Shown here piece by piece: positions 35,033 to 44,557 of a stretch of DNA of 64,000 bases. Source of the stretch: Methanobacterium sp. (lineage in GTDB: Archaea > Methanobacteriota > Methanobacteria > Methanobacteriales > Methanobacteriaceae); contig JACWMK010000006.1 of NCBI GenBank assembly GCA_015661405.1, positions 4,130-68,129 of the forward strand, in the 5' to 3' direction. The notes under the pieces were generated by a model, which was given only the letters and a program-made list of their open reading frames with translations, made no database searches and was not told the origin of the DNA. The position numbers and the translations under genes are program-made. Each line of letters opens with the position of its first letter. Position 1 is the stretch's first letter.

Positions 35033-36085
35033 ATGGATTTAGAAATTAATTTAAATAAGATCAGGAATTATCTTAAGGATAAAAGGATAGTCATCGCTTT
35101 TTCAGGAGGTGCAGACAGCACTTTACTAGCTAAACTAGCAGTGGATTCTAGTCTTGAAGCAGTGGCCGTTACTGTGGATAATGGAGTTTTACCACGGGAT
35201 TGTATAGTGAATGCAAAAAGAATTGCAGAGAATATAAGCATCCCTCATCATGTTTTAAAGGAAAATTATTTAACTGATGAATCATTTAGTTCAAATCCAC
35301 CTCAAAGATGTTACATCTGCAAAAATAAAATGTATGATAAACTGGAAGAATTTGCCAATAGCAAAAATTTTGAAAACATAGCTGACGGCACTAATATAAG
35401 TGATCTATTAGATGATCGACCAGGAATAATGGTGAATTATCAAAAAAAGATATTAACGCCTTTAGTTTATGGTGGAATGACTGCTGAAGATGTTCATAAT
35501 GCACTTAAAAAATTTAATTTAGAATATTCACCATCTACTACTTGTTATGGTACACGCATACCTACCGGCTCTGAAATCACTCCTAAAAAAATAAATAGAA
35601 TAAAATATGCGGAAACTCTCATAAAAAATATAACTGGAGATGAAGTTGTCAGGGTACGTGATGATGGCGGGGCTCGCATTGAAGTTTCAAATGTGGATTC
35701 GCTTTTGAATAATGAAATTTTGATGCATATAAGTTCAGAGTTAAATGCAGTTGGATTTAAAAAAGTTTTATTGGATGTAACTGGTTATGGAGGTCCAAAG
35801 AAAGATATTGTTATATACAAGCCCTGTAAGGATGAGGCTAATAAGATAATGTTTGAAACAGAGCTTCCATTTGAGATCAATATCCAGGATACATGCAAAG
35901 AAATGAAGGAACTGGGAGAGGAAGTCAAATGCTCTATTCAAATGGGTGTAATTATGATGGAATTTGGTGGTCGTAATGTCACTATCTTTAGAAAGGGTAA
36001 AATAGTAGCTCGTAGGGTTAAAAATAAGGAAGATGCTCGTGATTTGATGGTGGAAGTATTACCCCTTATTAGACGAGTGATTTAA
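35033..36085 (+). CDS. LarE-like sulfur transferase with C-terminal extension
   Basis: The 350-residue protein is a PP-loop ATP-binding enzyme: SGGADS at residues 24-29, CYIC at 93-96, ADGTN near 118 and TTCYGTRIP with Cys171, the position of the sulfur-giving cysteine in LarE. LarE proteins with three cysteines (a CxxC plus one) are known to use an iron-sulfur cluster as sulfur carrier; Cys93, Cys96 and Cys171 fit that type by inference. Unlike typical LarE of about 270 residues, it has an extra domain from about 265 to 350 with CSIQMGVIMMEFGGRN. It follows tfuA by 50 bases, with a T-tract in between, so a shared transcript is not certain. Confidence 0.82.
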   Translation: MDLEINLNKIRNYLKDKRIVIAFSGGADSTLLAKLAVDSSLEAVAVTVDNGVLPRDCIVNAKRIAENISIPHHVLKENYLTDESFSSNPPQRCYICKNKMYDKLEEFANSKNFENIADGTNISDLLDDRPGIMVNYQKKILTPLVYGGMTAEDVHNALKKFNLEYSPSTTCYGTRIPTGSEITPKKINRIKYAETLIKNITGDEVVRVRDDGGARIEVSNVDSLLNNEILMHISSELNAVGFKKVLLDVTGYGGPKKDIVIYKPCKDEANKIMFETELPFEINIQDTCKEMKELGEEVKCSIQMGVIMMEFGGRNVTIFRKGKIVARRVKNKEDARDLMVEVLPLIRRVI

Positions 36086-36223
36086 AGATTAAAAGTTATT
36101 TTTTTTTTAAATTCTTTTTTAGTGTAAAATGACTGCTTTAAAATTTTTAAATAAAAAAAAATTTACTTTAAAAAAAAATATGTGAAATTAATTAAGAAAT
36201 ATTTACAAAGAATTCATTTCCAC

Positions 36224-36646
36224 TTAAAGTTCCTTATGAACATTTTCCACAATCTTCCTACGACGACTAGTTAACTTCTTGAAAAATCCTCTTTCATCAT
36301 TTCCCAGAAGTACTATATTATCTCCTTCCACTTCCACATCTACATCATCAGCTTTTAAATGATTTATTTCCATATCTATTTCTGATGCATCATGTAGACG
36401 ATCATTGGCAGTGTAAGTGTAATCCATAACCAGTTTATGGTGTGGATAAACGTCTTTCATAGCATTTTTTATGGTTAATTCTAATACATTAAAGAAAGTT
36501 TCCACTTCTGGCTCTTTCTCCCACCATAAATTAGCCATAATAAACTTCAAGTTTATAGGTTTTATGGAGACTTCTTCATTATTTATGGCAACAATAGTTA
36601 TATCACCATCATTAGATTTTATCTTTAAAACAGGTTTATCTGACAT
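36224..36646 (-). CDS. Unrecognised protein downstream of four-CBS protein
   Basis: The 140-residue product appears soluble, mixed alpha/beta and mostly acidic until a basic C-terminus (KKLTSRRRKIVENVHKEL). It has no cysteine and no clear motif. Its ATG lies one base after the stop of the CBS gene, so the two are co-translated and probably act together. I do not recognise the family. Confidence 0.65.
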   Translation of the reverse strand: MSDKPVLKIKSNDGDITIVAINNEEVSIKPINLKFIMANLWWEKEPEVETFFNVLELTIKNAMKDVYPHHKLVMDYTYTANDRLHDASEIDMEINHLKADDVDVEVEGDNIVLLGNDERGFFKKLTSRRRKIVENVHKEL

Positions 36647-36647
36647 A

Positions 36648-37484
36648 TTAATCTTTAATAGCTTTTATTAAATCCGTAGCTCTTACTAATCCAACAAGAT
36701 CTCCTTCCACGTCAATTATAGGTATCTGTTCTATATTCTTCTGCCGCATCTTATTTGCACATTCCTTAACTGATGTTTTAGTAGTTACTATGGACAGATC
36801 ACTGGTTGCAACATCCTTAACTTCTTTATCTGAAAATTTAAGATGATTTTTAATAACATAAAGCACATTTTGACTATCCCATGACCACTTATCTCCTTCC
36901 GTACCTACAGAAGTGTTATGGACAGTTCTCTCAGAAATAATCTCACTTTCTTCAATAAAATCTGTCTCAGTCAATATTCCAGATAATTTACCATCTTTAT
37001 TTAGGGATAGAAGAACTTTGAGATTATAATATCGCATTATTTCGAAGGCAATATTTAATGGAGTTCTCTCCCAAGTGGTGGGTATGTTTCTAATCATATA
37101 ATTTTCAACAGGTTCTTGGATGTCTGTTTTCCATAAAGCATTATTAATTATATCAGAAGCAGTAACTAAACCCACTAATTCATCATTTTCAATTATAGGG
37201 ATTCTTCTTATACCATTTTCCATCATTTTCTCTGTTATAGTTTGTAAACTATCATCTAGATGGGCAGTAATAATGTTCCGAGTCATAATAAGTGCTATCT
37301 GCTCTTCATCAGGATTTTTCACTAGATCTGTTCGGGTGAGCATTCCCACTAGTTTTTTTGAGTTGTGTTTTACCACTGGTAATCCTGACACTTTTTTATC
37401 ACTCATTAAGTTCATGGCATTAGAACGGTTTCCAGGAACTTCGATATAGTGTATGTCAACGGACATGATATCTTTTACTTGCAT
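36648..37484 (-). CDS. Protein with four CBS domains
   Basis: The 278-residue protein is made of four CBS domains: starts near residues 1, 67, 127 and 212. Each ends with the usual G(L/I)(V/L)(T/R)xxD pattern (GMLTRTDLV, GLVTASDII, GILTETDFI, GLVRATDLI). Tandem CBS pairs bind adenine nucleotides and act as energy or ionic sensors. No enzyme domain is attached, so it probably regulates a partner, perhaps the co-translated downstream protein. GGTG lies upstream of the ATG. Confidence 0.87.
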   Translation of the reverse strand: MQVKDIMSVDIHYIEVPGNRSNAMNLMSDKKVSGLPVVKHNSKKLVGMLTRTDLVKNPDEEQIALIMTRNIITAHLDDSLQTITEKMMENGIRRIPIIENDELVGLVTASDIINNALWKTDIQEPVENYMIRNIPTTWERTPLNIAFEIMRYYNLKVLLSLNKDGKLSGILTETDFIEESEIISERTVHNTSVGTEGDKWSWDSQNVLYVIKNHLKFSDKEVKDVATSDLSIVTTKTSVKECANKMRQKNIEQIPIIDVEGDLVGLVRATDLIKAIKD

Positions 37485-37551
37485 TGTTTTTTACACCATC
37501 CCTAAAAAAAATATTTAATCTTTTTTGTAGATTTATAAAAAAAAATAGTAT

Positions 37552-38001
37552 TTAATGAACGGCTAAAACAGGAATTTTTGCTGATCTAACTACTTTTTCC
37601 GTCACGCTTCCGAGTAGAAATCTGTCTAGACCATGTTTACCTGAAGTGCCCATCACTATCAAATCTATATTCTCCTCTTCAGCAGTTTTTAGTATAACAT
37701 CTGCTGGAGGTCCTTCTTTACTTTCTTTAACTAATTTTACACCAGTTTTAAACTCTTCTTTTTGTTCAAGTTCTTCAATCAATTTTGAAATACTATCAAG
37801 CGATTTATGGCCTTCTTCTTTCAATATTTCTGATACCCTAATGGTGAGATCTTCTGCTGGTAGGCCCACCAGCGAAGAAGTATCTACAACATTTAAAGCT
37901 ATGAGTTCCGCATTACTGTGGCCTGCAATCCAAATTGCATGTTTTGCAGCTTTTTCAGCGTATTTTGAACCATCTGTGGGTAATAATATTTTCTGGTACA
38001 T
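37552..38001 (-). CDS. Universal stress protein (UspA family)
   Basis: The 149-residue protein has the single-domain USP fold: KILLPTDGSKYAEKA near residue 4, an Asp13-containing ATP site, and the nucleotide-binding G-x2-G-x9-G(S/T) motif in MGTSGKHGLDRFLLGSVTE near 117-135. It is likely an ATP-binding stress protein. AGAGGTG precedes the ATG. Two further AAGGT-TAC-like boxes lie upstream. Confidence 0.9.
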   Translation of the reverse strand: MYQKILLPTDGSKYAEKAAKHAIWIAGHSNAELIALNVVDTSSLVGLPAEDLTIRVSEILKEEGHKSLDSISKLIEELEQKEEFKTGVKLVKESKEGPPADVILKTAEEENIDLIVMGTSGKHGLDRFLLGSVTEKVVRSAKIPVLAVH

Positions 38002-38028
38002 TGGTACACCTCTATAGTTAAATTTTCA

Positions 38029-38065
38029 GTACACCTTTGGCCTAACAAAGTAGACCTTTGGTCCA
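38029..38065 (-). promoter_or_regulatory. Repeated GTA(C/G)ACCTTTGG boxes upstream of uspA
   Basis: Top strand GTACACCTTTGGCC at 38029-38042 and GTAGACCTTTGGTCC at 38050-38064, 21 bases apart (two helical turns). GACC/GGTC within the second gives it a small dyad. They lie 28-65 bases before the uspA start, where an operator would be expected. Confidence 0.4.
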
Positions 38066-38239
38066 ATAGAATAGATTTTCTTTAATAATCTTCTAAACAA
38101 AATGATTTCTAAGTTTATTTTGTATTATCTAATATAAATAAATTCTAATATTACAAGAGTTAATCCTTCTTAAAATAAACCAACATCAGTATCTATCACT
38201 ATAAATCTAGAATATATAATTCTTAAACTATAAAACTGA

Positions 38240-39391
38240 TTAATTTCTACAAACTAATTCACCTTCAGTTATTAAACCTATTATATTTTTTGATTCAGTC
38301 CGATTAATAATAGATAATATAGGATCATTAGAAATCTGCTGTACAATTATAATATCCGCTAATTTACCTTCCTCCAATGAACCTATATTAAGTTTAAGAG
38401 CCTTACCTGCATTCACTGTAGTCATTTTCAATATTTCTTTAGGAGGAAAGTACTCTCGGTAATATCCACGGATGACTTTGAGTGTATATTCCATCTCACG
38501 GAGTAAATTAGGAGAATTAAACATCACATTATCCGTTCCCAAAAGAAGATTCATACCTAAATCAAACATATCCTTGATCGGAGGAATACCAACGGCTAAT
38601 GCACCATTGGAACGAGGACAACATACAACTGAAACCCCATTATCCGTTACTAACTTTAAATCATTTCCTATGGGTGCAGTTAAATGCACTAAAAGGTCAA
38701 AACCAGCCTTCAATGCTCTTTGGACCTCACTCATCCCCGTAAAATTCATTGAATCCTTTTGAACCTGCTCATACTCTGCCACATGAATCGATGATAATTT
38801 GCCCATTTTTTTACAATTTTCAACAATTATAGAAGCTACATTATCATTAATCTCTCCCAAACCACTCAAAGCTATTCCATCACAAGATTCAAGAATTTCA
38901 TCTACTATAACTTCTAGAACTGGATTTATAGGAAACTGTAAGAATGAATCATGACGTCCTAACACAATTTTACGTATGGGAATATCTTTAGAAGCTTCAT
39001 TTAATAGATTAATCCCTTCAAGTCCACCCTCACGAAAATCAACAAATGTAGTAGTACCAGTACTAAGCATTTCCCACATGGATTTCTTCATGGAATCCAA
39101 CATTAAATCAGTAGGGGTGTTGGCCAGTATCTGATGTTTAATTCCAAATGGCGGTTTCACTATCTCATCTATAGCTTTACCATCAGCCATATCCATAGCT
39201 ACAGAATCACCTAAATGAACATGGGAGTTGATAAATGAAGGAGAAACAATACAACCCCTAGCATCTATAACTTTTCCACGTTTTATATTAGGAGAAACTT
39301 CAACAATCTCTTGATCCTGAATCAGCACGTTCGTATTTATAACGTCAAGATTCTCACCATAAAGAACACGGCCATTCTCGATAGTTATCAT
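38240..39391 (-). CDS. Amidohydrolase (cytosine/SAH deaminase-like family)
   Basis: The 383-residue protein belongs to the COG0402 amidohydrolases: metal-binding NSHVHLGDS near residue 53, SSIHVAEYEQ near 201, VHLTAPIGND near 240 and LLGTDNVMFNSPN near 290. Such enzymes deaminate or dechlorinate nitrogen heterocycles and adenosine-type compounds; substrate unknown. The frame can be extended nine codons to a GTG at 39418, but ATG 39391 gives the family start (MITIENGRVLYG). It is divergent from the APC permease with a 160-base gap. Confidence 0.8.
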   Translation of the reverse strand: MITIENGRVLYGENLDVINTNVLIQDQEIVEVSPNIKRGKVIDARGCIVSPSFINSHVHLGDSVAMDMADGKAIDEIVKPPFGIKHQILANTPTDLMLDSMKKSMWEMLSTGTTTFVDFREGGLEGINLLNEASKDIPIRKIVLGRHDSFLQFPINPVLEVIVDEILESCDGIALSGLGEINDNVASIIVENCKKMGKLSSIHVAEYEQVQKDSMNFTGMSEVQRALKAGFDLLVHLTAPIGNDLKLVTDNGVSVVCCPRSNGALAVGIPPIKDMFDLGMNLLLGTDNVMFNSPNLLREMEYTLKVIRGYYREYFPPKEILKMTTVNAGKALKLNIGSLEEGKLADIIIVQQISNDPILSIINRTESKNIIGLITEGELVCRN

Positions 39392-39557
39392 ATAAACATA
39401 AAATATTTTTCTATCCACTATTTATTATTAATTAAATTTTTAAGTAATGAGTATTAAATGAAAGTTATTTTTTGGTTTCTAATCAATTAAAAAAAAATTA
39501 GAATATTTTGCTGAAAGCTTATGGTTTGAAATAACATAAAAATGAATACTGATAGTT

Positions 39558-40979
39558 ATGGCTGAGTTGAAGAGTGGTAGTCTTGGTTTATTTGATGTGA
39601 TGAATCTAGTTATTGGTGCTATTGTAGGGGCGGATATTTATATTGCTGCTTCTTTTGGTGCGGGTTATCTGGGTCCGGCAACTTTAATAGCTTGGATAAT
39701 AGCGGGAGTTATGGCTATTATTATAGCATTGAGTTTTGCTGAATGCTCTTCTATTCTTCCTCGTGTTGGTGGTCCTTATGCTTATGTTAAGGAAGCCTTT
39801 GGTGATTTTTGGGGTTTCTTGACTGGCTGGGCCTTGATTATCGCGGAATGGAGTTCTATAGCGGTTTTTCCATTAGTGTTCGTAGCTTATCTTACTTATT
39901 TTTATCATGATATGCCTCAATCAATTCAGATATTGATTAAAGTTTTATTTGTTCTTTTCCTTACACTTATAAATCTTTTTGGAGTAAGACAAGGAGGGAA
40001 ACTAAATGATATACTCACCATATTGAAGATTGCTCCTATATTTTTATTAACCATAGTAGGTGTTGCTTTTTTTATTATGAAACCTTCATTGTTGGTCACT
40101 CATTTAACACCTTTTGCTCCGTTAGGATTTGGTGGTCTGGGCAGTGCCCTTATATTGATATTTTGGGCTTATGTCGGATTTGAATTGGTAACAATTCCAT
40201 CAGATGATATAATAAATCCTAAAAGGACGATTCCACTAGCAATTGGTGTAGGTATGGCTGTAATTACTGTTTTTTATTTCTTAACTAATTTCGTGATTGT
40301 AGGTGCTGTGCCTTGGATGGCACTCTCTACTTCTTCAGCTCCGTTAACTCTGGCAGGTTATACTTTATTAGGGGCGGGAGGTGCGATAATTTTAAGTGTG
40401 GGTGCTCTTTTTTCTATTTCGGGCTCTGATGAGGCTGGAATTTTATGTTCGGCTCGAATTCCATTTGCAATGGCTGGAGATGGATTACTACCTCACTTCT
40501 TTGCCAAAGTACATCCCAAATACAACACCCCATACGTTTCATTAATAATACAGAATACCATTACCTTAATAGCTGCCATATTTGGCACTATAAGCCAATT
40601 AATTATTCTATCAGTATTCACCATCCTATTCTGTTATTTATTAACGTGTTTATCAGTATTCCCTTTGCGGAAGAATTTTGGTGGAGGAATTAGTCTTCCT
40701 AGAATTGTACCGATTTTGGGGATTATCATTATTATTTATATGATAACACAAACCGCTCCTAATCAAATTATTATTGGAACAATTCTTATACTACTCGGTA
40801 TACCCATATATCTAAAATATGCACCCAAAACCCAGATCAAAACTGTCAGGAGAGATATTGAATTTTGTACTGGTTATTGTAAAACATGTGTTAGGGCCTG
40901 CTGCAGAAGACTACCCAGCCAAGAACCATTCCTAGCACACGTAATATGGCATCTAAGAAAATTCATAAAACGAATTTAA
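39558..40979 (+). CDS. APC-family amino acid permease with cysteine-rich tail
   Basis: The 473-residue protein has about twelve membrane helices and the APC signature region in LGLFDVMNLVIGAIVGADIY (near residue 10-29), SILPRVGGPYAYVKEAFGDF-type near 64 and FWAYVGFELVTIPSDDIINP near 203-222 for substrate binding. It probably imports an amino acid or related amine. The cytoplasmic tail after the last helix is unusual: cysteines 437, 441, 444, 448 and 449 lie among basic residues. The tail could bind iron-sulfur or zinc or sense redox state. Confidence 0.87.
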   Translation: MAELKSGSLGLFDVMNLVIGAIVGADIYIAASFGAGYLGPATLIAWIIAGVMAIIIALSFAECSSILPRVGGPYAYVKEAFGDFWGFLTGWALIIAEWSSIAVFPLVFVAYLTYFYHDMPQSIQILIKVLFVLFLTLINLFGVRQGGKLNDILTILKIAPIFLLTIVGVAFFIMKPSLLVTHLTPFAPLGFGGLGSALILIFWAYVGFELVTIPSDDIINPKRTIPLAIGVGMAVITVFYFLTNFVIVGAVPWMALSTSSAPLTLAGYTLLGAGGAIILSVGALFSISGSDEAGILCSARIPFAMAGDGLLPHFFAKVHPKYNTPYVSLIIQNTITLIAAIFGTISQLIILSVFTILFCYLLTCLSVFPLRKNFGGGISLPRIVPILGIIIIIYMITQTAPNQIIIGTILILLGIPIYLKYAPKTQIKTVRRDIEFCTGYCKTCVRACCRRLPSQEPFLAHVIWHLRKFIKRI

Positions 40980-41296
40980 TTTTTAAATTTATGAATTCTT
41001 TACTTAAATTTCATTAATATATTTTATAACCGGTAAATGTAACTATTACATATCTTACAGAGATGATTCGATTAAAAACTGATAAATAGTATTGTATAAG
41101 ACTCTGATGATTCACTGAAAATAACTTTTTCTGAAAATTAAGATGTAATATATTCAAGAAGTCATATCACTGAAAATATTTAAAAATTAGAATAGAAAAT
41201 AAATTTTTTTATGGGTTAAAAAAAAAATCCAAGATTCGCGTATCAAAAAGAAAGAAGGGTAAGTGATACGATTATCCTCCATTTGAGATCTTAATT
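40980..41296. other. Region between convergent genes, with carAB terminator
   Basis: About 315 AT-rich bases. It holds the hairpin and T-tract given separately. TGATGAT and CTGA boxes near 41060-41120 have spacing unlike a C/D sRNA. No coding frame is evident. Confidence 0.45.
41218..41270 (-). terminator. Hairpin and T10 tract after carB
   Basis: TGATACG at 41264-41270 pairs with CGTATCA at 41239-41245 (seven pairs, 18-base loop), and on the minus strand this is followed by ten consecutive T residues (top-strand A-run 41218-41227). It lies 27 bases after the carB stop. Confidence 0.65.
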
Positions 41297-44200
41297 TTAG
41301 TTCATTGAATTATGATATTCATTAAGTGATTTAACACCTATTTTACCTTTTTCAATATTTTCAATAGCATTAAGCGCTGCACGCGCTCCAGCGAGGGTGG
41401 TGACATAGGGTATTCCTAAATCTACAGCCATTCTCCTGATTAAATAGTTGTCATCTGCTGACTGTTTTCCTGAAGGGGTATTTATAATTAAATCTATTTC
41501 TCTGTTTAATATGGCATCTTTGATATTGGGGGAATTTTGGCTTACCTTATTCACTATATCAATTTTTACATCATTTCCCAATGCATGTGCTGTTCCAATG
41601 GTTCCAACAAGTTGGAATCCCAGATCTCTAGCTTTTTTAATAATATCCTGAATTTTTCCTTTATCAACATCACGAACACTTATAAATAGCTTACCGCTTT
41701 GAGGAAGTTCCATACCTGCTGAAAGCTGAGCTTTATAATATGAAACTCCAAAACTTTCATCAATACCCATGCTCTCTCCGGTAGACCTCATTTCAGGCCC
41801 TAAAACTGCATCTGCACCTGGAAGTTTGATAAATGGGAAAATAGATTCTTTAACTGCAACATGATCTATTTCAACTTCATCTTGAAGCCCTAAATCCTTT
41901 AATTTATGGCCAATCATGAGTTTAGCTGCAATTTTGGCTAGAGGTATTCCAACAGCTTTACTTACAAAAGGAACAGTCCGACTAGCCCGAGGGTTAGCCT
42001 CTAATATATATACTTTAGATTTCCCATCAGTCTTAACTGCGTACTGAATATTTATCAATCCCACAACCCCTAATTCCAAGGCTAGATTCTTAGTGTACAT
42101 TTTAATAGTATCCAGTATATCTTCTGGAATGCTCTGGGGAGGTATTACACATGCAGAGTCTCCAGAATGTACACCGGCCTCTTCTATGTGTTCCATTATT
42201 CCACCAATGAATACTTCACATCCATCACACAGTGCGTCGACATCCAATTCAATCGCATCTTCAAGGAATTTATCCACCAGAATGGGGTGTTTTGGAGATA
42301 TGCGTACAGCCTCTTTCATATACTCTTTAAGTTCTATATCATCATAAACAATTTCCATGGCCCTTCCACCCAATACATAGGATGGTCTAACTAACACGGG
42401 AAAGCCTATTCTATCTGCTACTTTACTCGCATCTTCAAAGGAGTAAGCTATACCATAATCTGCTTGTGGTATCTTTAAGCGAGTTAAGACCTGAGTAAAG
42501 CGCTCCCTATCCTCAACTTCGTCTATACTTTCATAAGGTGTTCCTAGTATTTTAACCCCTTCATTTGCTAATGGTAAAGCTAAATTAATAGAGGTTTGAC
42601 CACCGAACTGAACCACCACCCCATAAGGTTTTTCCTTGTTTACAATGCCCATTACATCTTCCAATGTTAAAGGTTCAAAGTAAAGTTTATTTGAGATATC
42701 ATAATCAGTACTAACTGTTTCAGGGTTATTGTTTATAATTATAGTCTCTATACCTTCATCTTTAAGAGCCATAGCAGCATGAACACAACAATAATCAAAT
42801 TCTATACCTTGACCAATTCTGATAGGTCCTGCTCCGATAATAATTACTTTTTTCTCAAGAGAAACTGGTACTTCATCCTCGGATTCATAAGTACTATAAT
42901 AATAAGGTGTTTTAGCCTTAAATTCAGCAGCACAGGTATCTACCATTTTATAGGTGGGTATAATTTTATTTTCCTTTCGAGTACTACTAATGGTTTCTTC
43001 AGGACATCCGGTGATTTCTGATAGTTTACGATCTGAAAATCCCATTCTTTTAGCCTTTCTTAAAACTTGAGGATTTAAAATACTATTTTTAGTTAAATCC
43101 ACCTCAAAATTTATAATGTTAACTATCTTATACAAGAAGAATGGATCAATCTGAGTTATTTTGTGTATATGCTCCACACTCATTCCTGACTTAAGAGCAC
43201 TGTATACATGGAATATACGGTTATCAGTGGCATTTTTAAGGAGATTTTCATCAAATTTTAATTCATCAAAACCATATCTACCAATATCCAGGGATCTTAT
43301 GGCCTTATGCAGAGATTCTTCTAGGGTTCTACCAATACTCATCACTTCTCCAGTAGATTTCATCTGTACCCCTATTGTTCTATTTATACCCTTAAACTTG
43401 TCAAAGGGCCATCGTGGAATTTTAGCTACCACGTAATCTAGTGAAGGCTCAAAAGATGCTGGTGTCTCCTTAGTGATGTCATTTCGAATCTCATCTAAGG
43501 TCATACCCACAGCAATTTTAGCGGAAATTTTAGCGATAGGATATCCAGTCGCCTTAGATGCTAATGCACTACTTCTACTTACCCTTGGATTCACCTCAAT
43601 TACTTTATACTCCCCCGTAATAGGATGAACTGCAAATTGAATATTACAGCCCCCTTGAATTTGTAGGGCTCTTATAATCTTTATTGAAGCATTTCTAAGC
43701 TTCTGATTATCGACATCGGATAAGGTTTGAGCGGGTGCTACAACTATACTCTCCCCCGTGTGGATACCCATAGGATCTAGGTTTTCCATATTACAGACAA
43801 TAATACAGGTATCATTTTTGTCCCGTATAACTTCGTATTCAAATTCCTTCCAACCTAAAACTGACTCATCAACAAGCACTTGATTTATAAAACTCATTTC
43901 CAAGCCCCGGGTAGCCACCTCAACTAGTTCTTTTTTATTATAAGCTACTCCTCCCCCGGTTCCTCCAAGTGTAAATGCTGGACGCACAATAACGGGATAA
44001 CCAATATCTTCCACAGCATTTAATGCTCCTTGTAGAGATGTAACTGCATGATTTTTGGGTATGGGTTCATTAAGCTTTTCCATGAAAGTACTGAATAAAT
44101 CTCTATCTTCAACGTTCCGAATAGTCTCTACTGATGATCCAATGACTTTAACTCCAGTAAGTGCACCTATCTCTTCCAGTCCGGTGGCTACATTCAAACC

Positions 44201-44482
44201 AGTTTGTCCACCCATAGTGGGCAGTACGGCATCGGGTTTCTCTTTTTTTATTATTTTAGAGACGATTTCAGGGGTGAGGGGTTCTATATAAACTTGATCT
44301 GCCATATCTACGTCTGTTTGTATGGTAGCTGGATTACTGTTAATTAGTACTGTTTCTATTCCCTCATCCATTAATGATTTACATGCTTGTGAACCAGAGT
44401 AATCGAATTCTGCAGCTTGACCAATTTGAATTGGCCCTGAGCCAATGATAAGAACTTTTTTTATATCTTCATCCCGGGGCAT
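41297..44482 (-). CDS. carB: Carbamoyl-phosphate synthase large subunit
   Basis: The 1061-residue enzyme makes carbamoyl phosphate for arginine and pyrimidine synthesis. It has the two homologous ATP-grasp halves (KVLIIGSGPIQIGQAAEFDY near residue 9 and KVIIIGAGPIRIGQGIEFDY near 550), NPRVSRSSALASKATGYP near 300 and NPRASRTVPFVSKAVG near 835, and the C-terminal MGS-like regulatory domain (about 930-1061). Length is normal. ATG 44482 is preferred since GAGGAT lies seven bases upstream. It follows carA by 75 bases. Confidence 0.97.
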   Translation of the reverse strand: MPRDEDIKKVLIIGSGPIQIGQAAEFDYSGSQACKSLMDEGIETVLINSNPATIQTDVDMADQVYIEPLTPEIVSKIIKKEKPDAVLPTMGGQTGLNVATGLEEIGALTGVKVIGSSVETIRNVEDRDLFSTFMEKLNEPIPKNHAVTSLQGALNAVEDIGYPVIVRPAFTLGGTGGGVAYNKKELVEVATRGLEMSFINQVLVDESVLGWKEFEYEVIRDKNDTCIIVCNMENLDPMGIHTGESIVVAPAQTLSDVDNQKLRNASIKIIRALQIQGGCNIQFAVHPITGEYKVIEVNPRVSRSSALASKATGYPIAKISAKIAVGMTLDEIRNDITKETPASFEPSLDYVVAKIPRWPFDKFKGINRTIGVQMKSTGEVMSIGRTLEESLHKAIRSLDIGRYGFDELKFDENLLKNATDNRIFHVYSALKSGMSVEHIHKITQIDPFFLYKIVNIINFEVDLTKNSILNPQVLRKAKRMGFSDRKLSEITGCPEETISSTRKENKIIPTYKMVDTCAAEFKAKTPYYYSTYESEDEVPVSLEKKVIIIGAGPIRIGQGIEFDYCCVHAAMALKDEGIETIIINNNPETVSTDYDISNKLYFEPLTLEDVMGIVNKEKPYGVVVQFGGQTSINLALPLANEGVKILGTPYESIDEVEDRERFTQVLTRLKIPQADYGIAYSFEDASKVADRIGFPVLVRPSYVLGGRAMEIVYDDIELKEYMKEAVRISPKHPILVDKFLEDAIELDVDALCDGCEVFIGGIMEHIEEAGVHSGDSACVIPPQSIPEDILDTIKMYTKNLALELGVVGLINIQYAVKTDGKSKVYILEANPRASRTVPFVSKAVGIPLAKIAAKLMIGHKLKDLGLQDEVEIDHVAVKESIFPFIKLPGADAVLGPEMRSTGESMGIDESFGVSYYKAQLSAGMELPQSGKLFISVRDVDKGKIQDIIKKARDLGFQLVGTIGTAHALGNDVKIDIVNKVSQNSPNIKDAILNREIDLIINTPSGKQSADDNYLIRRMAVDLGIPYVTTLAGARAALNAIENIEKGKIGVKSLNEYHNSMN

Positions 44483-44557
44483 AATACTAATCCTCATTTT
44501 TTTATTATAATATAAATTGATTCAATTTTATTTACTATTTTTTTTACAAAACATTCT

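Noticed and set aside
41055..41125. TGATGAT and CTGA boxes resembling a second C/D sRNA between the permease and carB
   Set aside because: The box order and spacing are wrong: only about four bases between the second C-like box and the last CTGA, and more than 20 bases between D' and C'. The stretch is also as AT-rich as its flanks.
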